The notes: a model not told the origin generated them from the letters alone. 64,000 bases of DNA from CAZRGV01 sp964599655 (GCA_964599655.1 CAZRGV010000004.1:1-64000), one strand, 5' to 3'. Counted from the first letter of the stretch, positions 1 through 10,189 are shown. A program made the numbers and translations.

Positions 1-155
1 TCGAACACGACAGCCGTTATGGTGCTGAGGTCGGCCGGAGCGATTCGGCCCGGATCAAGCTCGCCGTCGAGGATCGCGCGGCAGCCCGTCGCGGTTCGAG
101 ACGTGGGTGTCGCCTCTCCAACCGTTGCCACGTACCCCCGCCGGGAGCAGCCGCG

Positions 156-1577
156 ATGCATGCGACGAATGACCGAATTCGAGCGATCGGAAGGATCCTG
201 GGCCTCGTGATCCTCGTGATCACCCCCCCTGCCCGGCTCGCCGCCGAAGAGCCAGCCGCCGACATCGGGCAACGGTTGGAACTGTTCGTGGACCGGCATC
301 GAATCGCCTCGATGGACGGCGTTGAGCTCAGGCTCCATCACCCCGAGCCGAAGGAGATCGCCCTTTCGTTCGATTCTCCGTGGGATGGCCCATTCAGCGC
401 GTATGTGACGGTCTTCCGCGATGGCGAACTTTTTCGCATGTATTATCGTGGATGGTCTGACATCGGCACCAGCGGCGAGCAGGTGACCTGTTACGCGGAG
501 AGCCGAGACGGCATCCATTGGACCAAGCCCGACCTCGGCCTGTTCGAGTTCCAGGGATCCAAGAAGAATAATATTCTCTGGAAAGGTCCCGGCAGCCGCG
601 GCACTCACAACTTTGCGGCCTTCAAGGACACTCGACCCGGAGTGCCCGACGACGAGCGCTACAAGGCCCTCGGTGGCGGCCCGCTTTATGCCTTTGCCTC
701 GGCTGATGCGATCCACTGGCGGCTCTTGGCCGAGACGCCCGTGATGACCAAGGGGGCGTTCGACTCGCAAAATCTCGCCTTCTGGGACCCGAACCAGAAG
801 CGCTACGTGGCCTTCTACCGCATATTCACCAACGGCGTGCGCGCCATCGCCACCGCGCACTCCGACGACTTCCGCGCCTGGTCCGACCCTGAGCCGATCG
901 ACCTGGGCGACACGCCTCCCGAACACTTCTACACCAATGCCACAACCACTTATTTTCGTGCGCCACACTATTACTTTGCGTTCCCCAAGCGATTCAACCC
1001 CGGCCGCAAACTCTTGCCCGAGCACGCCGAGACGGGCATCTCCGACGCGGTGTTCCTGAGCAGCCGCGACGGCTTGCACTTCGACCGCGAGTTTCTGGAG
1101 GCGTTTATCCGACCCGGCCGGGATCGGCTCAACTGGGGGGACCGGAGCATGATGCCCGCCTGGGGGCTCGTCCAAACGGCACCCGATGAGATGTCGATTT
1201 ATTACAGCGAAAACTACCGCTATCCTTCCTACCGCCTTCGCCGCGGGGTCTTGCGGCTCGACGGCATCGCCTCGGCGCACGCGGGCGGATCGGCCGGCGA
1301 GCTGATCACGACTCCGTTGCGCTTCGAGGGGAAGACCTTGCTGCTGAACTACGCGACCTCGGCCGCGGGCCGTGTGATGGGGGAGATTCAGAAGCCCGAC
1401 GGAACGCCCGTTCCGGGCTTCTCACTGGCCGACGCGACCGAGCTGTTTGGCGACGAGATCAACGGGCCTTACGCCTGGACGTCGGGCGGCGATGTGTCGT
1501 CACTTGCCGGCAAGCCGGTGCGCCTCCGGTTCGTCCTGAAAGATGCGGATCTTTTCTCCTATCGATTCACGGACTGA
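156..1577 (+). CDS. secreted five-bladed beta-propeller protein (GH32/GH43-like fold), function unknown
   Basis: The 473-residue product begins with a basic stretch and a hydrophobic segment (about residues 11-30) that looks like a signal peptide, so it is probably exported. The body contains repeated short W/Y-rich motifs of the type YAESRDGIHWTKPDLGLFE, YAFASADAIHWRL and FLSSRDGLHFDREFLE. This 'S.DG.HW' repeat is typical of beta-propeller proteins related to glycoside hydrolase families 32/43/68 that are common in planctomycetes. No catalytic triad could be assigned with confidence, so enzyme activity is inference. The ATG at 156 was chosen because GGGAG lies 8 nt upstream. The next gene starts 35 nt downstream on the same strand, so the two may be co-transcribed. 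Confidence 0.75.
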   Translation: MHATNDRIRAIGRILGLVILVITPPARLAAEEPAADIGQRLELFVDRHRIASMDGVELRLHHPEPKEIALSFDSPWDGPFSAYVTVFRDGELFRMYYRGWSDIGTSGEQVTCYAESRDGIHWTKPDLGLFEFQGSKKNNILWKGPGSRGTHNFAAFKDTRPGVPDDERYKALGGGPLYAFASADAIHWRLLAETPVMTKGAFDSQNLAFWDPNQKRYVAFYRIFTNGVRAIATAHSDDFRAWSDPEPIDLGDTPPEHFYTNATTTYFRAPHYYFAFPKRFNPGRKLLPEHAETGISDAVFLSSRDGLHFDREFLEAFIRPGRDRLNWGDRSMMPAWGLVQTAPDEMSIYYSENYRYPSYRLRRGVLRLDGIASAHAGGSAGELITTPLRFEGKTLLLNYATSAAGRVMGEIQKPDGTPVPGFSLADATELFGDEINGPYAWTSGGDVSSLAGKPVRLRFVLKDADLFSYRFTD

Positions 1578-1612
1578 GAAGATTGTCACGGACCCATTGA
1601 TCGAGGCTGGAC

Positions 1613-4235
1613 ATGATGCGCAAAACACGTTGGTCTTTGCTGAGCGGCATGGTGCTGCTCGCGATTGGGTCGAATCCAGTGTTCGGCGCCGAGTTCGCGA
1701 GTGCGTTTCCCGCGCGGATCGACCGCGTCTGGGCTGGGCCGGCGTTCTGGGCCAACCGGCTTCAGGACTGGCGGATTCACGATGGTCGACTCGAATGCGT
1801 TTCCACCCGCGTCAGCGAGCCGATGCGGACGGTCCACCTGCTCACCCACCGGCTTGGGCCCGGCCTCGAGCCGTTCACGATGACGGTGCGGACCGGCCTG
1901 GTTCCGGGTTCCGGGGCCCCTGGCGGCGACGCCGCGACGGGCTTTCTGATCGGGGTCGGAGGCCGGACAATGGACTATCGCGCCGCGGCGATGGTGCATC
2001 GCAATCCGGGGCGTGGCGGCGGGATCTTCGTGGGACTCGACCTTGCGGGGCACCTGGTTTTTCACGGTTTTGAGGCACCCGTGAGACGGCAGGCAACCGG
2101 CGGCCCACCCGAGATCGAGGGGAAACTGCCCGAGAGCGTAACGCTCCGGCTCGAAGGAAAAAAAGACGGCGATCAATATCATCTCGTTCTCTCGGTTCTG
2201 GATTCGAAGACGGGGCGCGAGCTTGGGCGATCCCACCAGCCGGTGGTCGATCCCGCGTCACTCGAAGGGAGCGTGGCCGTCGTTTCGCATCCCGGCAGCG
2301 GCTCGAACGCGGCGCGCTACTGGTTCCAGAACTGGACCCTCTCTGGACCGAAAGTCGAGGCGCATCCCGATCGGGCCTTCGGACCGATTCTCGCGTCGCA
2401 ATACACCGTGCATCGCGGCATTCTGAAACTCACCGCGCAGATGGCCCCGATCGGCGAGCGCGACAATCCGATCGTCGAGCTTCAGGTTGGCGACGGTGCC
2501 GACTGGAAAACCATCGCCACGACCCGGATCGTCGTGCCGGGCGACACGGCGACATTCCGGGTCGAAGGGTGGGATTCACATCGCGACATACCCTACCGCG
2601 TCGTTTACCGGCTCAAGAGCGACGACGGCGAGACCACATCCTCATGGTCGGGTACGATTCGCCACGATCCCGTGGAAAAAGACACGATTGTTCTCGCGGC
2701 CCTGAGCTGCTGCGAGCAGTTCGGCGGCGGCCCCCGAGGCGGTGGTTCGTTTCCCTGGGCCGATCGCACCTGGTTCCCTCACGCCGACCTCGTGCCAAAA
2801 CTCGCGTGGCACAAGCCCGATCTCTATTTTTTCGCCGGCGACCAGATCTACGAGGGGAATCCCACGCCGCCGGTCCGGGCTCCCGTCGAAGAGGCGATGC
2901 TCGATTATCTCTACAAGTGGTTTCTTTGGTGCTGGTCGTTCCGCGACCTGATTCGTGATACCCCTTGCATCACCATCCCCGACGACCACGACGTGTTTCA
3001 GGGGAACATCTGGGGCATGGGGGGGCACCCTGCTCGCCCCGGCGATCCGGCCGGGTTGCTCGGAGGCTACGGCATGCCGCCCGAGTGGCTCAACATGATG
3101 CAGCGCACCCAGACCAGCCACCTGCCCGATCCGTTCGATCCCACGCCCATCGAACAGGGAATCACGGTGTATTACACATCGATGACTCTGGGCGAGATCG
3201 GCTTCGCCATCTTCGAGGACCGCAAGTTCAAGTCGGCGCCTTCGATCCTCAATGCGAAGATGACGCCCGACAGCCATATTCTCGAACCGGACTTCGACAC
3301 TCGAAAGGCCGACGTCCCCGGCGCCACGCTGCTGGGCGATCGGCAGTTGAAATTCTTGAATGACTACGCCTCGGATTGGCAAGGCCAGGCGATGAAGGCC
3401 GCGCTCAGTCAAACCATCTTCTGCAACCNNNNNNNNNNNNNNNNNGAGAGGCGAGACCGCCGGACAGCTCGACAAGGACCTCGACTCCAACGGTTGGCCC
3501 CAGACCGGCCGGGCCAAGGCCCTTCGCGAGCTCCGACGCGGCTTCGTTGTCCACATCGCAGGAGATCAGCACCTCGCCAGCGCGATCCACCACGGCATCG
3601 ATGCCTTTGACGACGCCGTCTGGTCGCTCTGCGTGCCAGCGATCGCCAATCTGTATCCCCGGTTCTGGAACCCGGATTACCCCCCTTTGAACTTCAAGGC
3701 CGGCATGCCGCCGTACACCGGCTGGTACGAAGACGGCTTCCACAACAAGCTGGATATCCGGGCCGTCGCCAATCCGGTGAACGACCCGAAGCCCGGACAG
3801 TTTCCCGAACCGGTCGAACTCTACCGCGAGGGGACCGGCTACGGGATCGTCCGGTTCCACAAGCCCGACCGCACGATCACGCTCGAAGTCTGGCCCCGGC
3901 ACGTCGACCCCTCGATAGGCCGGCCTTACGATGGCTGGCCGATCACCATCGCGCAGACCGACAACGACGGCCGAACGCCCGTGGCCTGGCTGCCCACCAT
4001 CGAGGTCCAGGGGATGAAGAACCCCGTCGTGCAGGTGATCGACCCATCGAATGATGAAGTGATCAATACACTGCGGATCAAGGGCACATCCTTCCGCCCC
4101 AAGGTTTTCCACAAGGGTCGCTATACGGTGAAGGTCGGCGAGCCTGGCACCGAGCGATGGAAGACGATCGAGAATGTCGAGGCTCTCGAACCGGATGCGA
4201 ACTCGACCCTCTCGGTCGATCTCGGACCTCAGTGA
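1613..4235 (+). CDS. secreted PhoD-like metallophosphatase (interrupted by assembly gap)
   Basis: The N-terminus (ATG at 1613, second ATG at 1616) is a clear signal peptide ending near VFGAEF. The first ~340 residues resemble a concanavalin/LamG-like beta-sandwich. The rest is a PhoD-type phosphodiesterase/alkaline phosphatase domain with DLYFFAGDQIYEG, IPDDHDVFQGNIWG, a SQTIF motif just before the gap and GDQHLASAIHHGID after it, all expected metal-ligand regions. A 17-N run at 3429-3445 interrupts the gene. The frame before the gap (codons starting 3422) differs from the frame after it (codons starting 3447), so the placeholder length is wrong; homologues need only a few residues here. The 3' part (to TGA at 4235) is therefore the C-terminus, not a separate gene. 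The protein probably releases phosphate from organic phosphates in the periplasm. Confidence 0.85.
3429..3445. other. assembly gap (17 N) inside PhoD-like gene
   Basis: Run of N. Reading frames on the two sides disagree, so the real length is not congruent with 17 modulo 3. Confidence 0.95.
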
Positions 4236-4250
4236 TGGATTCTCAAAAGG

Positions 4251-4301
4251 ACAAACGGCGTGATGACAGGCCGCGAATCCTCCTGTCATCACGCCGTTTG
4301 T
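4251..4301. terminator. bidirectional terminator hairpin between convergent genes
   Basis: A perfect 20-bp inverted repeat (ACAAACGGCGTGATGACAGG at 4251-4270, its reverse complement at 4282-4301) with an 11-nt loop lies between the stop codons of the PhoD-like gene and htpG. Its placement between convergent genes and the A/T-richer outer arms suit a bidirectional intrinsic terminator, although there is no long U tract. Confidence 0.75.
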
Positions 4302-4319
4302 GTTAACCGCCTGACCCGT

Positions 4320-6218
4320 TCAGGAGAGAACGATCGGAGACCGCTTCTCGGCCGCCTGCTCCATCATCGTCTGAATCCGGGCGACCATCTGCTCGGGCTC
4401 GGGCAATTCCCCTTCGAGGATCGACGCATTCGTCCAGAGCTGGAGACCAACCTGCTTGATGAAGTCGTCATGTTCCGGGTTGACGCTCAGGCTCGCCAGG
4501 CGCTGGATCAACGAGGCTTTCGGGTTCACCTCGAGGACTTTCGCCACGAGCGGGACGTCGCGGTTGGCCATTTTCAGCAGGCGCTGCATCTGGGTGCTCA
4601 GGCCCCCTTCGGCGTTGACCAGACAGCACGGGCTTTCGGTCAGGCGATCCGAGCGGCGAACCTCCTTGACGCGATCTCCGAGCGCCTCGCGGAACAGTTG
4701 CAGTACGCGGCCGAAGCCGCTTGACGGGGTTTCCTCCGCTTTGGATTCGGATTGTACCTCGCCGCCCGGCAACTTCAGATTGGCCGAGTCAATCGACGTG
4801 AATGCCTTGCCCTGGTAGGTTCCGAGGGCCGACATGACGAACTCATCAATCGGCTCGACCAGGAAAAGCACTTCTAGATCCCGTCGGCGGAAGATCTCGA
4901 GGTTCGGGTTCTTGCGGAGCGAGTTCAGGTCGGGACCGCCGAGGTAGTAGATCTGGGTTTGATCCTCCTTGCAGCGCGAAACATACTCGTCCAGCGAAAC
5001 AAGCCGATCGTCGACCGCGGCCTTCGACGAGTGAAAGCGCAACAACTTCGCGATTCGCTCGCGATTCGTGAAGTCGGTCGGAATGCCTTCCTTCAGGATG
5101 GCCCCGAACTGGCGATAGAACTTGAGGTAATCCTCGGGGTTTTCCTTGGCCAGCGTGTCAAGACGGTCGAACACCCCCTTGACCAGCGTGTTGCGAATCC
5201 GGCGGATCACCGTGTTATCTTGAAGGGTCTCTCGCGAGACGTTCAGGGGGAGGTCCTCGGAATCGACGAGTCCAAACAGAAACCTCATGTAGTCAGGAAC
5301 CAGCTCGCGGCAATTCTGCTGAACCAGCACTCGCTTGGCGCAGAGGTTCAGACCCTGCTCGTAGCGGGCGAAGCCGAGTCGCTCGATGTTGGTCGGCGGA
5401 CAATAGAGCACGGCGCGGAACTGGATCGGCGAATCGGCGGCGAGGTGAACGTGCCAGAGGGGCGTTTCGCTCGTGTGATGAGAAAGGTGCTGATAGAAGC
5501 GCACGTACTGTTCGTTGGTGACCTGGCTCTTGGGCTCAACCCAGATCGGCTTCTGGTCGTTGGCGATCTCGGCTCCAACGCGGATCGGATGCGGAACAAA
5601 GCTCGAGTAGCGCTTGACAATATCCCGTAGTCTCGACTCGGAGGCGAACTCCGTTGCGTCGTCCTTGAGGTGGAGAATCACCTGGGTGCCGCGTTCCACC
5701 CCTTCGGCGGGCGAGACCGTGAAGGTGCCACTGCCGTCCGACTCCCAATCCCAGCCCGTGGCGTCCTGGTAGCTCCGAGAGCGAACGGTCACCTTGTCGG
5801 CGATCATGAAGGCCGAGTAAAACCCGACCCCGAACTGGCCAATCAACGAAAGGTCGGCTTTCTCGCCGGCGGCCTTCTGGCTGGCCAGCGTCTTGAGAAA
5901 CTCGAGCGAGCCGCTCCGGGCGATCGTGCCCAGGTTGGCCACGAGTTCGTCATGGGTCATCCCAATGCCGTTGTCGCGAATCACAAGCTGGCGGTCATCG
6001 GGACGTCCCTCGACGACGATCTCCAGCGTTCCCACGTCACGGAACCGATCGTCGGTGAGACTCACGTAGCGCATCTTGTCGAGCGCGTCCGACGCGTTGG
6101 AGATCAACTCGCGAAGGGCGATCTCCCGGCTCTGATAGAGTGAGTGCGACAGTAAATGAAGAAGCTGCTTGATCTCGGCCTGAAACGAATATTCTTGCTT
6201 GCGTGTATCCGTCGCCAT
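4320..6218 (-). CDS. htpG: molecular chaperone HtpG (Hsp90)
   Basis: The 632-residue product has the usual length for HtpG. The N-terminal GHKL ATPase domain is obvious: RELISNASDALDKMRY, VIRDNGIGMT and IGQFGVGFYSAFMIADKV. The middle domain has NVSRETLQDN, and a C-terminal dimerisation domain follows. The open frame extends upstream to 6497, but the start was placed at the ATG at 6216-6218, giving MATDTRKQEYSFQAEIKQLL, because Hsp90 homology begins there and the upstream residues are low-complexity arginine-rich. It is an ATP-driven cytoplasmic chaperone for stress-damaged clients. It is convergent with the PhoD-like gene and shares the hairpin at 4251-4301. No CIRCE-like operator was seen upstream. 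Confidence 0.97.
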   Translation of the reverse strand: MATDTRKQEYSFQAEIKQLLHLLSHSLYQSREIALRELISNASDALDKMRYVSLTDDRFRDVGTLEIVVEGRPDDRQLVIRDNGIGMTHDELVANLGTIARSGSLEFLKTLASQKAAGEKADLSLIGQFGVGFYSAFMIADKVTVRSRSYQDATGWDWESDGSGTFTVSPAEGVERGTQVILHLKDDATEFASESRLRDIVKRYSSFVPHPIRVGAEIANDQKPIWVEPKSQVTNEQYVRFYQHLSHHTSETPLWHVHLAADSPIQFRAVLYCPPTNIERLGFARYEQGLNLCAKRVLVQQNCRELVPDYMRFLFGLVDSEDLPLNVSRETLQDNTVIRRIRNTLVKGVFDRLDTLAKENPEDYLKFYRQFGAILKEGIPTDFTNRERIAKLLRFHSSKAAVDDRLVSLDEYVSRCKEDQTQIYYLGGPDLNSLRKNPNLEIFRRRDLEVLFLVEPIDEFVMSALGTYQGKAFTSIDSANLKLPGGEVQSESKAEETPSSGFGRVLQLFREALGDRVKEVRRSDRLTESPCCLVNAEGGLSTQMQRLLKMANRDVPLVAKVLEVNPKASLIQRLASLSVNPEHDDFIKQVGLQLWTNASILEGELPEPEQMVARIQTMMEQAAEKRSPIVLS

Positions 6219-7181
6219 CGACTTAACCTCGCGGTGGCCGCCGGTCTGCCGCGACAGCTCGACGAGCCGAAGTTCGAGGAACGTGTTGCGGGAATGGGTC
6301 GGTCCGTGATCCCGGAAGGACGGGGAGACAGAGCGCCCGAAGCCCTCCGCCGCTCGAACGCCTCGGATTCGAGAGGCGTCGCAGGGTCTTGGTCCAGCTC
6401 CGTGCCATCCCCGCCTTGCCCGTGGATTCGCCTGTGAGAGTCCAGGTAGCAATCGTCGTGCCGAGGGTGGTTGAATCGATGCAACTGTTGTTTCCACAAA
6501 CGGTTGTGTCTACTCAATGTGATTTCTCCGTGCGACGACGGCTGCCAGAGTCGTCGCTGGTTATCGCCGAGAACTGACAATATGACACGATCGGGAGCAA
6601 ACGCGTGGAACGCCCTCGGCGAAATGGTTCGGACGCGTCGCGATTCTTGACGGGCGCTTCGAGCGTCTGCTAAGTTCGAAGGTGTCTCGATGCGGCTTAA
6701 GACGGGCCATTGGGACCGGCCAGGATGGTCGAATCTGGGCGATCGCCACGCGCGGTGGGGCGGGTCTGGTCGGAGGCGACCAGAGGCACCATCCCTGGCC
6801 CTCCCGATCGTCGTTCCCCCCGTGCATTCGGACCCGCGGTAATGGCTGCCGCAACAAGGTCGGCGGTGACGTCTGCGCTGCCCGAGTTCCTTGGAGGTGG
6901 CTCCGTGATCGCCTTCCCGAGACGTTACCCAACGAGGTCGCTGCCGCGTCTTGGGGCTTCAGGGCGGCGCTCGGTGGGACGAACTCGGGGCCTGGCTCCG
7001 AGCGGGTCGATCGTCGAACGTTCCACGATCCATCGGAGCTTCGACCACGTTCCCCCGAGCCCTGATCCAGGGAACGCGATCACGCGCGACGGGGCCGATC
7101 CGCGGGTCGATCGTGCCACGACGTACGGAAACGACTCGGTCGGCAGGATGTCGCTCCACGGACAAAACAGGGAGAATTCCC
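6219..7181. other. 963-bp intergenic region, no convincing gene
   Basis: This divergent region separates htpG (minus) from the stress-protein cluster (plus). The open frames here (for example 6561-6932 minus and 6710-7300 plus) are arginine/serine/proline-rich, overlap each other and carry no recognisable motif or ribosome-binding site, so they look like GC-rich chance frames. The region must hold the promoters of both flanking units, but no confident -35/-10 pair was found. Confidence 0.6.
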
Positions 7182-8015
7182 ATGTTCCGAAGCCTGTTGG
7201 TCGGTCTGGATGGCTCCGCGCACGCCGATGCCGCGCTGGAACTGGGCTTGCGCTGGGCGAAACAGCTCAAGGTGCCCCTGGGGGGAGTGGCCGTTGTTGA
7301 TGAACCGGGCATCCGGCATCCCCAGGCGGTGCCCCTGGGCGGGGACGCGTTCAAGGAGGCTCGCGATTCGGCGCTTCTGGCCGACGCGCGAGCCAAGGTC
7401 GAGCAAATCCTCAGCGAATTCAATCGCCGTTGCGGCGAGGCCGGTGTGGTTAGCCAGGCGATGGGAGACGTCGGCGATCCGGTCGCCCAGATCCTTCGCG
7501 AGGCTCAGCGATTCGACCTGATCTTGCTCGGTCAGCAAACCCGGTTCCGATTCGAGACGCAGGACGAACCCGACGAGACACTTCGCGAGGTGATCAAGCA
7601 CAGCCCGAGGCCCGTGGTGGCCGTGCCCACCCCATTGCCCGAGAGCCAGACCGTGATGGTCGCGTACGACGGCAGCATTCAGGCGGCCAGGGCGATGTCC
7701 TCCTTCTGCGCCTCGGGTCTGCGGCCAAGCCAGCCCGTGCTCGTGGTCACCGTCGCCTCCGACGAGAAGACCGCCAACCAGCGCGCGGCGGTCGCGGTGG
7801 ATTTCTTGAAGTCGCACGATTTGAACGCCGAGGCGCGCCCCATCGTCACCCACAAATCCCCACCGGACGTCGTGCTGGAACAAGCGCGAGAGCTCGGGGC
7901 CGGTCTGGTCGTCATGGGAGCCTACGGCCAGCCTTTCCTGCGCGAGTTCTTTCTCGGTTCCGTCACGAGCCGCATGATCGCGGAGAGCCCGGCTCCGCTG
8001 TTTCTCGACCATTGA
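7182..8015 (+). CDS. universal stress protein, two tandem UspA domains
   Basis: The 277-residue product consists of two UspA folds. The N-terminal domain begins FRSLLVGLDGSAHADAALELG; the C-terminal domain begins around MVAYDGSIQAARAM and ends with GAYGQPFLREFFLGS, which fits the G-2X-G-9X-G(S/T) ATP-binding signature. The C-terminal domain is therefore predicted to bind ATP. The open frame continues upstream, but the ATG at 7182 was chosen because GGAGA lies just upstream and the Usp homology begins there. It is the first gene of a one-strand cluster with a second Usp gene, a cation exchanger and a Ca2+-type ATPase. That order suggests a cytoplasmic stress or ion-homeostasis sensor. Confidence 0.92.
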   Translation: MFRSLLVGLDGSAHADAALELGLRWAKQLKVPLGGVAVVDEPGIRHPQAVPLGGDAFKEARDSALLADARAKVEQILSEFNRRCGEAGVVSQAMGDVGDPVAQILREAQRFDLILLGQQTRFRFETQDEPDETLREVIKHSPRPVVAVPTPLPESQTVMVAYDGSIQAARAMSSFCASGLRPSQPVLVVTVASDEKTANQRAAVAVDFLKSHDLNAEARPIVTHKSPPDVVLEQARELGAGLVVMGAYGQPFLREFFLGSVTSRMIAESPAPLFLDH

Positions 8016-8036
8016 GGCCGAAAACAACCCTCGAGA

Positions 8037-8066
8037 TCCGTCGTGACGGATTCCGTCGCGACGGAT
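8037..8066. promoter_or_regulatory. two tandem 14-bp palindromes, possible operator
   Basis: Two 15-bp units, TCCGTCGTGACGGAT (8037-8051) and TCCGTCGCGACGGAT (8052-8066), stand head to tail and differ at one base. The first 14 bases of each are palindromic (TCCGTC..GACGGA; the second copy is a perfect palindrome). They lie in the 81-nt spacer between the two Usp genes, about 30 bp before the second start codon. The arrangement resembles a double binding site for a dimeric regulator; that role is inferred. Confidence 0.45.
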
Positions 8067-8096
8067 ACGACGCCCTGAGCGCGGAGACCCCGATCC

Positions 8097-9071
8097 ATGC
8101 AGCGGTTCAAGAAGATCCTCGTCCTCATCGACATCGAGGCGCCGGCCCACGCGTCTCTCGAACGAGCCGCCCGACTGGCCAGGTCGAACGACCAGGCCGT
8201 CCTCAAGGTGGTCAGCGTGGTCGAGGGGCTTCCCTGGTACGCCCGGCTGTTCTTGCCGTCCTCGAGCGAGCTTCAGGACGTCATCGTTCAGCGTCGGATC
8301 GAGCGGCTTGATGCCATCGTGGCACCGTTGCGCCAGGAGGGGCTGTCCGTGGCCACGGGCGTGCTCCGGGGACGCCCCGCGACGGCGGCGATCCAGGACG
8401 TGCTCATGTCTTCGCACGACCTGCTGATCAAGGATGCCGAGGCCGATGGCCACCCGCTTTTTGGCTCAACCGACATGCAGCTTCTTCGCAACTGCCCTTG
8501 CCCGGTCTGGATCGTCAAGCCCTCGCAGCGGGCCGAACCATTCCGTCGCATCCTTGCCGCGGTGGACCCGACCCCTCCGCCGGATGAGACGGACGTCCTT
8601 CACCTTCGCACCAAGGAAAACCGCGAGGCGCTCAACACGAAGATCATTCAAATCGCCAGCGCGCTGGCCGAACGGGAAGGCAGCGACCTGCACATTCTGC
8701 ACGCCTGGTTCGTTCCGGGCGAGTCGTTGCTGCGCGGCGAAACGCACCTGACCCAGGAGCAGGTCGACGAGTACGTGGAGGCCATGCGAGACTCCGAGCA
8801 ACGGGCATTCGACGAGCTGCTGGGACGCGTGGCTTCTCAGGTTTCCAGAGAGAATGTGCATATGATCAAGGGTGATCCAGCGGAGGTGATCACCCGGTTC
8901 GCCAGCCAGGAAGGCGTGGACTTGATCGTGATGGGAACGGTGGCGCGCACCGGGATCCCCGGTCTGGTCATTGGCAACACGGCCGAGGCGGTCCTCCGAC
9001 AGGTCGATTGTTCGGTCCTGGCCGTCAAGCCGGACGATTTCGTGTCACCGGTCAGCGCCGAGGCCTCGTGA
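8097..9071 (+). CDS. universal stress protein, UspE-like tandem Usp domains
   Basis: The 324-residue product is a two-domain universal stress protein like E. coli UspE in size. The N-terminal domain begins MQRFKKILVLIDIEAPAHAS. The C-terminal domain ends with LIVMGTVARTGIPGLVIGN, a variant of the nucleotide-binding loop very similar to the UspE MGTVxRTGIP motif. The canonical second glycine and terminal G-S/T are altered, so ATP binding is uncertain. The ATG at 8097 gives the expected N-terminus. It lies 81 nt after the first Usp gene and 99 nt before the exchanger, consistent with one transcript. Confidence 0.9.
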   Translation: MQRFKKILVLIDIEAPAHASLERAARLARSNDQAVLKVVSVVEGLPWYARLFLPSSSELQDVIVQRRIERLDAIVAPLRQEGLSVATGVLRGRPATAAIQDVLMSSHDLLIKDAEADGHPLFGSTDMQLLRNCPCPVWIVKPSQRAEPFRRILAAVDPTPPPDETDVLHLRTKENREALNTKIIQIASALAEREGSDLHILHAWFVPGESLLRGETHLTQEQVDEYVEAMRDSEQRAFDELLGRVASQVSRENVHMIKGDPAEVITRFASQEGVDLIVMGTVARTGIPGLVIGNTAEAVLRQVDCSVLAVKPDDFVSPVSAEAS

Positions 9072-9170
9072 CGTGAATCGGGCGTTGTGTCGGACCCACC
9101 GTCGAGGCGTCGGTCTTGCGTCGTCGCGAGGCGTGGAGAACGTGATTCCCCTCACCGACGAGGACGGCGC

Positions 9171-10169
9171 ATGACGGCCGTAGTTCTGCAATTCGCAATC
9201 TCCGCCTCGATCATCATTCTCGCTGGTTCGTTCCTGTCGCACTTTGCCGACGCGATCGCCGAGCGCACCGGATTGGGGCGGCTGCTGATCGGGAGTATTT
9301 TGCTCGCCGGCGCGACGTCGATGCCGGAGTTGTCGGTCGACATCAACGCGGCCCGGATCGGCCAGCCCGACATCGCCGTGGGTAACCTCATGGGCGCCGG
9401 TCTCTTCAACCTGCTAACCTTGGGAATCATCGATTTGTTTCCTTCGTCCCGAGGGCGGGTGCTCTCGCGCATCTCGGTCGCCCACGCGTTGCCGGCCACG
9501 CTGAGCATCACCTTGACGGCGCTGGCGGGAATCGCCATCGTCACCCGGGCCGAGCTCTCCATCTACGGCGTCGGAGCCGGTAGTCTGGCGATCTTGCTCG
9601 CGTACGTCTACGGCATCCGGCTGATGTACCTCGATCAGCGGCTGGCGTTACCGGCGCACGTCGAGCCGCCAGGGGCCGCGCCGCGGTCAGTCCGGCCGGC
9701 CGCCTTGATCCGGGTGATCGTCGGATTCAGCCTGTCGGCGGCCGCCATCGTGGCGGCGGCCCCCTACCTGGCCGACGCGGCCGGCGAACTCGCGGATCGG
9801 ACCGGCCTGGGTGGGACCTTCGTGGGAACCACCCTGGTGGCCCTCTCAACCACGTTGCCCGAACTGGTTTCATCGCTTGCCGCTCTTCGCCTGGGGGCTC
9901 CCGACCTCGCGCTCGGCAATGTATTTGGCAGCAACGTCTTTAACATGGTCTTGCTCGTACCCGTCGATTTTGCCTACACCGGCAACCTGTTCGGCGCGAT
10001 TTCGACGACCCACGGATTGACCTGCATGGCCACGATCGTGGTCACGTCGTTCGTGGTAATGGGGCAGCTCTACCAGTCGGAAGAGCGTGTACGACTGATC
10101 GAGCCTGATGGCTTGCTCGTCATCGGACTTGTGCTCGGCTCCCTCGCAATGATCTATTATCAAAGTTGA
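9171..10169 (+). CDS. Ca2+/cation antiporter of the CaCA family (YrbG-like)
   Basis: The 332-residue product is an integral membrane protein of about ten hydrophobic segments. It has the two inverted alpha repeats of Na+/Ca2+ exchangers: GATSMPELSVDINAA with GNLMGAGLFN in the N-terminal half, and LSTTLPELVSSLAAL with GNVFGSNVFNM in the C-terminal half. The acidic residue of each P-E-L motif is the expected ion ligand. The first repeat has GAGLFN instead of the usual GSN, a small departure. The ATG at 9171 was preferred to the upstream 9087 start because the membrane domain begins immediately after it. The neighbouring Ca2+-type ATPase suggests a shared role in calcium extrusion. Confidence 0.92.
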   Translation: MTAVVLQFAISASIIILAGSFLSHFADAIAERTGLGRLLIGSILLAGATSMPELSVDINAARIGQPDIAVGNLMGAGLFNLLTLGIIDLFPSSRGRVLSRISVAHALPATLSITLTALAGIAIVTRAELSIYGVGAGSLAILLAYVYGIRLMYLDQRLALPAHVEPPGAAPRSVRPAALIRVIVGFSLSAAAIVAAAPYLADAAGELADRTGLGGTFVGTTLVALSTTLPELVSSLAALRLGAPDLALGNVFGSNVFNMVLLVPVDFAYTGNLFGAISTTHGLTCMATIVVTSFVVMGQLYQSEERVRLIEPDGLLVIGLVLGSLAMIYYQS

Positions 10170-10189
10170 GAGCCGGCAGCATTGGATCT

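Noticed and set aside
3633..4235. Independent 200-residue protein after the first N gap
   Set aside because: Its frame extends up to the gap with the PhoD motif GDQHLASAIHHG; it is the C-terminus of the PhoD-like protein.
6561..7300. Possible small genes in the htpG-Usp intergenic region
   Set aside because: Overlapping arginine/serine-rich frames with no conserved motif and no ribosome-binding site.
7080..8453. 457-codon antisense frame over both Usp genes
   Set aside because: It crosses two well-supported genes on the other strand and has histidine/arginine-rich shadow composition.
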